From an uncultured Propionibacteriaceae bacterium (lineage in GTDB: Bacteria > Actinomycetota > Actinomycetes > Propionibacteriales > Propionibacteriaceae): 12,461 bases of DNA. The stretch is from assembly GCA_936941515.1 (NCBI GenBank), contig CAKZJI010000357.1, forward strand, positions 1-12,461, read 5' to 3'. Within the stretch, counting starts at the first letter, position 1. The number at the start of each line of letters is the position of its first letter. The notes under the pieces are model-generated. The model worked only from the letters and a program-made list of their open reading frames with translations. It searched no databases and was not told the origin of the DNA. A program made the translations under genes and the position numbers. Positions 6,615 to 12,461 of the stretch are shown one piece after another.

Positions 6615-7802
6615 ATGACGACGATGGTTCCTTGCCGCCGTGTGGAGATGCCGCAACTGTTCGACCACATCCCCGGAAGCATCTCTCTCTCAGGAGGGCT
6701 GCCCGATCTGAGCGTGCTCCCGAGCAATCAGATCGCCGAACTGACGTCCCGGATCATGCGTCTCGGCTCAAGAATCCTCCTGCAATACTCCACCCCTTCG
6801 GTCTCGTCCTCCTTGGTGCCGGCCATCCTGGACCTGGCGGAACGAACATGCATGTCACCGGATCCGCGGAATCTGATCCCGACCGCGGGTTCCCAACTGG
6901 GCCTGGCCATGGTGATCAATGCCTTTGACGGCGATGAGATCATCTGTGACTGCGCCACCTATCCCGGGGCGCTGGCCGCCTTCGCCTCTGCCGGCGTGGA
7001 AACAACGGGGGTGGCCAGTGACGAGGAGGGGCTCAACCCAGACGCGCTCGCTCACGCCGTCGCAGAGGGTCGGGCCAATGGCCGCCGCATCGCAGCCGTC
7101 TACACCACGCCCACCTTCCAGAATCCCACCGGCTCCGTACAGTCCGAGAACCGCCGTGCGGCCCTGCTCAAGGTGTGTGCTGACAATGACCTCCTCCTCA
7201 TCGAGGACGATCCGTACGGCATGCTGTCCTTCGACGGGCAGACGTGGCCAGCTCTGAAGTCCATGGACCCACAGCGCGTCATCTACCTGGGCACCTTCTC
7301 GAAGGTGTTCGCACCGGGCGTCCGTTCCGGCTGGATCGATCCGCCCGCCAATCTTGTCGAGAAACTCCGCGCTGTGTGCGAGATCATGACACTCTCGCCA
7401 TCAGCCCTCAACCAAGCGATCATCGGCGAGTACCACCGTCGTCACGGATGGGACGAACTGTTGGAGGGCTATCGCGCCTCCTACCGCGACCGAGCCCGTC
7501 TCCTCATCGGGGCTCTCGAGGCTGAACTGGCAAGAACGAATTGCACTGGCACGTGGACCTGGCGTGAACCACGGGGCGGCTTCTACCTGTGGTTGGAGAA
7601 CGTCGCCAGCACCAGCGGTATCGACGTTGCGCGTCGCGCCGCCGACAACGGAGTGGCCGTGGTGCCCGGGAAACACTTCGACGCAGCCGGACACGATTCG
7701 CCGAGCCTGCGGGTGTCGTTCAGCAATTCACGCCCGGCTGATCTGGTCGAAGGAGCTCGTCGTCTCGCCCGTGCACTGGTGGGAGAGGACGTTCAGAAAT
7801 GA
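6615..7802 (+). CDS. PLP-dependent class I/II aminotransferase (2-aminoadipate/MocR-like aminotransferase family)
   Basis: This fold-type I aminotransferase (395 residues) lacks the N-terminal GntR DNA-binding domain of MocR regulators. Residues 23-32 (ISLSGGLPDL) match the 'i.l.gGlPd' start of the LysN/2-aminoadipate transaminase group. PLP contacts are visible: Asn170 in TFQNPTG, Asp198 and Tyr201 in EDDPYG, the Schiff-base lysine Lys230 in GTFSKVFAPGVRSGW, and Arg366 in LRVSFS, which binds the substrate carboxylate. The ATG at 6615 is 4 bases after the carrier-protein stop but has no strong ribosome binding site, so it is probably translated by coupling; a second ATG at 6624 is possible. 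It could make a non-standard amino acid or use the glutamate/2-oxoglutarate pair that SbnA and SbnB turn over. The substrate is not predictable here. Confidence 0.9.
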   Translation: MTTMVPCRRVEMPQLFDHIPGSISLSGGLPDLSVLPSNQIAELTSRIMRLGSRILLQYSTPSVSSSLVPAILDLAERTCMSPDPRNLIPTAGSQLGLAMVINAFDGDEIICDCATYPGALAAFASAGVETTGVASDEEGLNPDALAHAVAEGRANGRRIAAVYTTPTFQNPTGSVQSENRRAALLKVCADNDLLLIEDDPYGMLSFDGQTWPALKSMDPQRVIYLGTFSKVFAPGVRSGWIDPPANLVEKLRAVCEIMTLSPSALNQAIIGEYHRRHGWDELLEGYRASYRDRARLLIGALEAELARTNCTGTWTWREPRGGFYLWLENVASTSGIDVARRAADNGVAVVPGKHFDAAGHDSPSLRVSFSNSRPADLVEGARRLARALVGEDVQK

Positions 7803-10105
7803 CTCTCGCGACACGCACCGCCACCGACACCCTGCAGCAGACCTTGCCCTGGGGCACCCACGAACGTCTCGTCTTCGGGCGGGCGCTCCTGCGCAGCACC
7901 GGCTTCCCAGCCGAAGGCTTGGCCCTGCTCGACTCCGACGACATCCTCCCCCTCCTCGACTCCTTTCTTGCCGGGGACATCGACAGAACTCACTTCGAGA
8001 AGGAATACACCAGTCGCGAGGAGTCCGGCGCAAGGGCGCTCATCAACGTCTTGAAGGACGATGCAGTATCGCGCGCCATCGCATGGCAGAACCCCACCGC
8101 GTGGAGGTCCTTCGAATCCCTGTCGTCCACGAGCGGAATCAATGCTTCGACTCGGCGCAAGGTACGCCAACTCGCCCTCTACTGGCAACGTTACTGTTCC
8201 AAGGCTGAGACCATTGGATACTTCGGCCCGTTCGCCTGGGCCGAAGTCGACCCGGAGGCCTCTGCGGTCGAATTCATCTCCTCCGACCATCTGATCGACC
8301 GTTCCCACGTCGCAATGGAGGCGTGGGCGGTCATTGAGATCGGGAAAGCCCTGGCATCACGGGCCGACCTTCAGTGGTGGATGCCACCAATCCTGTCCCC
8401 CGCCGTCGACCTCAACATGGAGAGAGGCACCGTGACGGTGGCTGGACACCAGCCACGACGGGTCCGGGAGGACGAGGCACGAGTTCTCTTCCTGACCGAC
8501 GGCACCCGTCCCGCCGCCCAGATCGCCAAGAGCCTCGACATGGAGCCCGAGCGGTTGCGCAGGATCCTCGTGGCCCATGAACGTCGTCACACCGTGATCT
8601 GGGACGCCAACATCCCTGTCTCAGTGCACGCGTGGGACATCCTGCACGAACGCATTGCCCAGATCGGAGACGCTGGGCTGCGAGATGAGGCCACTGCTGT
8701 TCTCACGAGGTTCGACGAGCTTCTGGAGGTCATCCGCAACATTCCCGACGCCCGGTCCCTGACGGAGGCGACGGAATCCCTGTCCCGTCTTTTCGAAACC
8801 GTGACAGGAACCTCTTCGAACAGACGTGCGGGCCAGGCATATGCAGCCCGCAGCCTGTGCTACCTGGACTGCACCCGCGCCGGAACCGCCAAGGTTGGGA
8901 CCCGGCTTCTCGAAGCCCTCGACGCCCCCCTCAACCTCGTCCTACAATCCGCTGACTGGTTCGCGGCGACCTTGGCAAAGGAATACACCACCGAAATCAC
9001 GGACCTCGCAAATCGAAAGCAGCGGGCCTCCCACCAGCCACTGACCATGGCTGATGTCTGGCCGTCCACGATGTCGCTGTTCTGGGGGGACTCACCGTCC
9101 CCACTGCAGCGAGCCGTGACCGAACTGTCACGGCGGTGGAGCAGAGTCCTCGAGGGGCTGCAGCCAGTCGACGGTCGCATCGACACGACATCGTCCGCTC
9201 TCTCGGGCGCCGTGGACGAGCAGTTCCCCGTGTGCACCCCGATTCCAGAACTGTCAGTGCACAGCCCGGACCTCCAGGTCATCACCTCGAGCACTAGCAA
9301 CATCGCCTCCGGACGAGTCACTGCAGTCATGGGTGAGCTACATGCCTGTCTGAGCAGTCTCGACATGCCGTTGCTCGAGTGGTCGCTGCCCCATGGTTCC
9401 ATTCGCGATCGCATCAACACCGCGCTCAACCTGCGACGTCTGGTTCCCTTGTTCCCCGAGACATGGAGGCGCAACACCGGCCGCATGGTTCCAGCGACGG
9501 TCGGAGTGGGGGATCGCGCAATCGGGTTCACTCGGACGGCCGATCAAGACCGTGCGAACACATGGTCGATGTCGGCACTGCTGTTCGAGCAGACCGAGGA
9601 CGGACTCATGATCCGTGATCCCGATGGCAGGCTCTGGACCATCGCACAAGCGTGGAGCGTGCCCATCTCCATGGTCGCCGCCGATGCGTTCAAGATCGGG
9701 CTGCCCGGCTCACCAGCCCCTCGGCTCACCATTGACAATCTCGTCGTGTTCCGTCGTACCTGGAGGTTTCCCGCTGGCTCCATCGACATCATGCACGGTT
9801 CAGCCGCCGAGAAACACGCTCGGCTGAGGGAGTGGCAGGTCACGAATCACCTTCCTGACCACCTCTTCGTCAAGTTCCCCTCCGAACCCAAGCCGATCTA
9901 CTTCTCCTTCGAGTCCCCCGCCATGGCCACGGTCTTCACGCGATCACTGCAGCGCGACGCCCGAGAGAATCCAGACAGTCTCGTGACGATGTCCGAAGCA
10001 CTGCCCGAGCCTCAATCCTCATGGCTGCACGACACCCGGAGCCACCACTACGTCCACGAATTCCGGCTGCAACTGACCAAGGAGCGACATGACGACCACA
10101 GTTGA
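7799..10105 (+). CDS. LanB-like protein, glutamylation (Lant_dehydr_N) domain only
   Basis: The 768-residue protein resembles the N-terminal domain of class I lanthipeptide dehydratases, which transfers an aminoacyl group (Glu in NisB) from tRNA to a peptide. Family features are AWQNP (residues 95-99) and the RYCSKAETIGYFGPFAWAE block (131-149), matching the usual 'YC.K.dTiGFFGP..W'. At the C-terminal end, LPDHLFVKF (685-693) is followed by a strand that ends the family domain and by the 'v.mSEaLP' segment. The C-terminal elimination domain of full-length LanB (about 1000 residues) is absent, and no separate copy is in the window. Such split proteins include tRNA-dependent peptide aminoacyl-tRNA ligases (PEARLs). 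No precursor peptide gene is visible nearby, so the acceptor may be a small molecule or a carrier-bound intermediate. Its ATG overlaps the aminotransferase stop as ATGA, implying coupled translation. Confidence 0.82.
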   Translation: MTLATRTATDTLQQTLPWGTHERLVFGRALLRSTGFPAEGLALLDSDDILPLLDSFLAGDIDRTHFEKEYTSREESGARALINVLKDDAVSRAIAWQNPTAWRSFESLSSTSGINASTRRKVRQLALYWQRYCSKAETIGYFGPFAWAEVDPEASAVEFISSDHLIDRSHVAMEAWAVIEIGKALASRADLQWWMPPILSPAVDLNMERGTVTVAGHQPRRVREDEARVLFLTDGTRPAAQIAKSLDMEPERLRRILVAHERRHTVIWDANIPVSVHAWDILHERIAQIGDAGLRDEATAVLTRFDELLEVIRNIPDARSLTEATESLSRLFETVTGTSSNRRAGQAYAARSLCYLDCTRAGTAKVGTRLLEALDAPLNLVLQSADWFAATLAKEYTTEITDLANRKQRASHQPLTMADVWPSTMSLFWGDSPSPLQRAVTELSRRWSRVLEGLQPVDGRIDTTSSALSGAVDEQFPVCTPIPELSVHSPDLQVITSSTSNIASGRVTAVMGELHACLSSLDMPLLEWSLPHGSIRDRINTALNLRRLVPLFPETWRRNTGRMVPATVGVGDRAIGFTRTADQDRANTWSMSALLFEQTEDGLMIRDPDGRLWTIAQAWSVPISMVAADAFKIGLPGSPAPRLTIDNLVVFRRTWRFPAGSIDIMHGSAAEKHARLREWQVTNHLPDHLFVKFPSEPKPIYFSFESPAMATVFTRSLQRDARENPDSLVTMSEALPEPQSSWLHDTRSHHYVHEFRLQLTKERHDDHS

Positions 10106-11153
10106 GACACATCCCGAAACACGTGGCACAACCGCGACATCCATCTCCAATCTGATCGGTCACACCCCTCTCGTAAGAATGGACCATCTGTTCGACGGCC
10201 TCCCCTTCGAGGTGTACGGCAAGCTCGAGAAGCTCAATCCTGGCGGAAGCATCAAGGATCGAGCAGCACAATCCATGATCGAACGGGCAATTCGACGGGG
10301 TGAGATCGTCCCGGGCCGTACGACCGTCATCGAGTCCAGTTCGGGAAATCTCGGCATCGCCGTGGCGATGCTGTGCCAGGAGCACGGCCTGAATTTCATC
10401 TGCGTAACCGATGCCAAGGCCACGCCAACGAACATTCGACTCATCGAAGCGTTCGGGGCCACTGTTGAGGTGATCGAAGAACCTCATCCCGAGAGTGGCG
10501 AATTCCTCCCCATGAGGCTCAAGAGGGTAAGAGAACTGCTGTCAGAGATTCCAGATGCATGGTGGCCGAATCAGTACGGGAACCCCGACAATCCGGCGGC
10601 TCACGAGCGGACTGTCCGCGAGATCATCGAGGCAATCCCGCGGGTTGACACGATTGTCTGCGCGACCGGCTCGTGCGGAACCCTTCGCGGCTGCCACGAA
10701 GCATTGCGAAAGCTGTCCCCACTCACCCGACTCGTCGCCGTGGACGCCAAGGGCAGCGCCATCTTCGACGAGGCAGGAGCACCCCATCCCCGCTGTGTCC
10801 CGGGACACGGTGCGTCAGTGCGACCGCCGCTGTGGCGCGCGGGGCTCGCCGACCAACTGGTTCTGGTCTCCGACGCGGACTGCGTCGTGGGATGCCAGGA
10901 GGCCCTGCGCACCGAGGCTCTTCTCCTCGGCGGATCCTCGGGAGCAATTCTGACGGCCATTCACCGAGTGTCTCCCACGATTCCCGCTGGTTCCACCGTG
11001 GTGACGATCCTCCCCGACGGCGGCGAGCGCTACATCGACACCATCTACAGCCGCTCGTGGGTCGACTCACACATCCCCGGGCTGCCCTCTCTCGCCGACT
11101 GGGGGGCTCCCAACCCCGCCAATTCGTATGACCTGAACAGAAGTGCCTCATGA
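10089..11153 (+). CDS. sbnA: SbnA-like N-(2-amino-2-carboxyethyl)-L-glutamate synthase (PLP, cysteine-synthase fold)
   Basis: SbnA joins O-phospho-L-serine and L-glutamate, with loss of phosphate, in the first committed step to L-2,3-diaminopropionate. The 354-residue protein shows the PLP lysine Lys56 in NPGGSIKDRAA, the cofactor-contacting ESSSGNLG (82-89, Asn87) and a Gly/Ser/Thr-rich phosphate-binding loop TGSCGT (193-198). It shares SbnA-specific stretches rather than CysK ones: SPTN-like ATPTNIRLIEAFGA, WPNQYGNPDN, LVAVDAKGSAIF and TILPDGGERYIDTIYS all align with SbnA. The ATG at 10089 has AAGGAG at 10079-10084 and overlaps the LanB-like frame by 17 bases. Its pairing with the SbnB homolog downstream makes the Dap assignment strong. 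Confidence 0.92.
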   Translation: MTTTVETHPETRGTTATSISNLIGHTPLVRMDHLFDGLPFEVYGKLEKLNPGGSIKDRAAQSMIERAIRRGEIVPGRTTVIESSSGNLGIAVAMLCQEHGLNFICVTDAKATPTNIRLIEAFGATVEVIEEPHPESGEFLPMRLKRVRELLSEIPDAWWPNQYGNPDNPAAHERTVREIIEAIPRVDTIVCATGSCGTLRGCHEALRKLSPLTRLVAVDAKGSAIFDEAGAPHPRCVPGHGASVRPPLWRAGLADQLVLVSDADCVVGCQEALRTEALLLGGSSGAILTAIHRVSPTIPAGSTVVTILPDGGERYIDTIYSRSWVDSHIPGLPSLADWGAPNPANSYDLNRSAS

Positions 11154-12461
11154 AGCTCTACACCAGAGAGACCGTCGAAACTGCGCTTGTCGGGCGTCAT
11201 GGCCAGGTTCTCAGTGCCGTACAGAGTGCATACATGCTGCATTCGACGGGAGAGACATCGCTGCCATTCTCAACCTTCCTCCGCCCGGCCGGGTATCCGA
11301 ACGATCGGATCATCGCACTTCCCGCCCACATCGGAGGCGACTTCGACATAGCCGGTATCAAGTGGATCTCATCCTTCCCGGAAAACCTCGACCGGGGCCA
11401 GCAACGAGCTTCCTCCGTACTCATCCTCAATAGTCTGGAGACGGGATACCCGACCGCCCTGCTGGAGTCCAGTCAGATTTCAGCAACGCGAACGGCAGCA
11501 TCAGCCGCCCTGGCCAGCGCCACCCTCCATGGCTCCGAAGACCATGTCAGCACGATTGGCATCATCGGCTGCGGGACAATCAATCTTGCAACGATCGACT
11601 ACCTCTTCCACGTGCACCCCCAGATCAACGAGGTCCTCTCCTTCGATCTGAGGCGGGAGCGGGCCCATGAGTTCTCGCACCTCGTCAAGGCTTCGCACCC
11701 AGAGGCCCGGGTCCGTGTCGCCAAGGAGCCCGACGAGATTCTGGCCGCAAGCAACACCATCGCGATCGCCACGACCGACTCGAGTCATTGGTTGGACCTT
11801 CCGCCGTGGCACGGGCCGGGGCACCAAGTCGTCCTGCACACGTCGCTGCGAGACCTGTCAGTGCCCTCGATCCTGGCAGCGGCCAACGTCGTTGACGATC
11901 CTGATCACGTCTGCCGTGAAGCGACGTCCTTGGATCTGGCAACTCAGCAGACCGGCAACCGGGACTTCATCACGGGGAGAATCGGAGACCTCCTTCTTGG
12001 CGCGCCGCTGTCCTCAAGTCCTGACTCCCGTGTCATTTTCTCACCCTTCGGGCTCGGCATCCTCGACCTCGGCGCCGTGGGCCTCGGCGAGGCAGAGCCG
12101 GGCGGCGTGGATCGGGGCGTGCTCCCGCTCCCGGCGGACCTGCGCGATGGTATGCAGCGCCGCCGCGACGGAACTTTGGAGATGGCCCTCAGTGATGTGG
12201 GCGTCGGCTGTCGGCATGGCGTCTGCCTCGCGCGTGGGTTCCTGAACCCCGCGACGCTAGGGATCGGGCAAGGCCACGGTTGGGCCGGCCGGGGGCAGCA
12301 CGGTGTCAGCTTGGCCGTGAAGGTCCGAGCCCGGTCACGACCACCGGCGGCGGGGCCACCCGCCCTTGGGCTGCCTTGCGCCGGCCGCGATGCGCTGCCA
12401 CAGGGGCCGCCTCGAACGCCCTCGAAGGAGACGGGAATGGCGCAGGGACCCGTACGGAACG
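11150..12461 (+). CDS. sbnB: SbnB-like N-(2-amino-2-carboxyethyl)-L-glutamate dehydrogenase, C-terminus apparently replaced
   Basis: SbnB is an NAD-dependent member of the ornithine cyclodeaminase/mu-crystallin family that cleaves the SbnA product to L-2,3-diaminopropionate and 2-oxoglutarate. Residues 52-72 (DRIIALPAHIGG, then DIAGIKW), RASSVLILN (86-94), ESSQISATRTAA (106-117) and the Rossmann turn IGIIGCGTIN (136-145) match SbnB; the last position of the GxGxxG motif is Asn145. The start ATG overlaps the SbnA stop as ATGA. Similarity runs to FSPFGLGILDLG (residues 297-308, ending near 12073), where SbnB proteins continue about 20 residues more and stop. Here the frame stays open to the window edge (437 codons), reading Gly/Arg/Pro-rich sequence with no family likeness. 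The real gene is probably truncated by a junction near 12,070, with the true 3' end unresolved; activity may be lost or altered. Confidence 0.82.
   Translation, partial: MKLYTRETVETALVGRHGQVLSAVQSAYMLHSTGETSLPFSTFLRPAGYPNDRIIALPAHIGGDFDIAGIKWISSFPENLDRGQQRASSVLILNSLETGYPTALLESSQISATRTAASAALASATLHGSEDHVSTIGIIGCGTINLATIDYLFHVHPQINEVLSFDLRRERAHEFSHLVKASHPEARVRVAKEPDEILAASNTIAIATTDSSHWLDLPPWHGPGHQVVLHTSLRDLSVPSILAAANVVDDPDHVCREATSLDLATQQTGNRDFITGRIGDLLLGAPLSSSPDSRVIFSPFGLGILDLGAVGLGEAEPGGVDRGVLPLPADLRDGMQRRRDGTLEMALSDVGVGCRHGVCLARGFLNPATLGIGQGHGWAGRGQHGVSLAVKVRARSRPPAAGPPALGLPCAGRDALPQGPPRTPSKETGMAQGPVRN
12041..12217 (-). CDS. Possible small minus-strand gene, perhaps 3'-truncated at the junction
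   Basis: A 58-codon minus-strand frame starts at an ATG at 12217-12215, with GAGG about 8 bases upstream, and ends at TGA (complement of 12041-12043). Its translation contains a natural-looking amphipathic helical stretch, AALHTIAQVRREREHAPIHA, and almost all its third positions are G or C, whereas the plus-strand frame here gives low-complexity Gly/Arg sequence. The last ten or so codons overlap the part of sbnB that still matches its family, which suggests a gene cut at the same junction. I do not recognise the protein. Confidence 0.3.
   Translation of the reverse strand: MPTADAHITEGHLQSSVAAALHTIAQVRREREHAPIHAARLCLAEAHGAEVEDAEPEG
12218..12436. other. High-GC non-coding stretch between two divergent candidate starts
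   Basis: This 219-base stretch lies between the minus-strand start at 12217 and the plus-strand start at 12437. It is richer in GC than the operon, contains the 8-bp palindrome GGCCGGCC (12283-12290), and although it stays open in the sbnB frame the predicted residues are Gly/Pro/Arg-rich and not protein-like. It would fit a divergent promoter region, but I see no clear -35/-10 elements. Confidence 0.3.
12437..12461 (+). CDS. Start of an unidentified gene running off the window
   Basis: An ATG at 12437 is preceded by a strong ribosome binding site, GAAGGAG (12424-12430), at a 6-base spacing. Only eight residues (MAQGPVRN) are visible, so no function can be given. It happens to be in the same frame as sbnB, with no stop between, but the strong binding site argues for an independent start. 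Confidence 0.4.

Noticed and set aside
7799..11153. A class I lanthipeptide cluster
   Set aside because: There is no precursor peptide, no LanC cyclase, no elimination domain and no protease or LanT in the window; only the glutamylation-type domain is present.
1469..12073. A staphyloferrin B-type siderophore cluster
   Set aside because: SbnA-, SbnB- and SbnI-like genes are shared, but the IucA/IucC-type synthetases, citrate synthase, decarboxylase and MFS exporter of that pathway are absent, and no clear iron-box is seen upstream.
1..12461. tRNA, rRNA or CRISPR features
   Set aside because: I saw no tRNA cloverleaf, no rRNA-like sequence and no regularly spaced repeats.

Overview
The window is high-GC DNA, with third codon positions mostly G or C in every real gene and AGGAG-type ribosome binding sites. 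This fits an actinobacterium. A propionibacterial-type genome is possible, but I cannot fix the genus from sequence alone.

Layout. Bases 1-307 (minus strand) hold the 5' part of a suppressor-of-fused (SUFU)-like protein. It is divergent from an MscS-type mechanosensitive channel gene at 433-1290; both look like ordinary chromosomal genes. A 178-base, locally AT-richer intergenic stretch follows, with an 8-bp inverted repeat at 1429-1455. From 1469 to about 12,070 every gene is on the plus strand and packed like one operon: a frameshifted SbnI-like gene, an ABC exporter ATPase and permease, a FabD-like acyltransferase, an AMP-forming ligase, a free-standing carrier protein, a class I/II PLP aminotransferase, a 768-residue LanB-type protein lacking the elimination domain, an SbnA homolog and an SbnB homolog. 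Three junctions are 4-base ATGA overlaps and a fourth is a 17-base overlap.

How the genes work together (inference from known families). SbnI makes O-phospho-L-serine in Staphylococcus. SbnA condenses it with L-glutamate, and SbnB oxidatively cleaves the adduct to L-2,3-diaminopropionate (Dap) and 2-oxoglutarate. A Dap supply module is therefore the best supported part of the cluster. The ligase, carrier protein and acyltransferase form a minimal thiotemplate, with no condensation domain, ketosynthase or siderophore (IucA/IucC-type) synthetase in view. The only other candidate for making an amide bond is the LanB-like protein, whose family uses aminoacyl-tRNA. The ABC pair would export the product or give self-resistance. 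I know of no characterised pathway with this gene set, and it is the main discovery candidate here.

The right end is abnormal. Similarity to SbnB stops near 12,070, about 20 residues before the usual C-terminus. The reading frame then runs open to the window edge through Gly/Arg/Pro-rich sequence of higher GC, which also holds a small minus-strand ORF and a new plus-strand start at 12437. This looks like a recombination or insertion junction.
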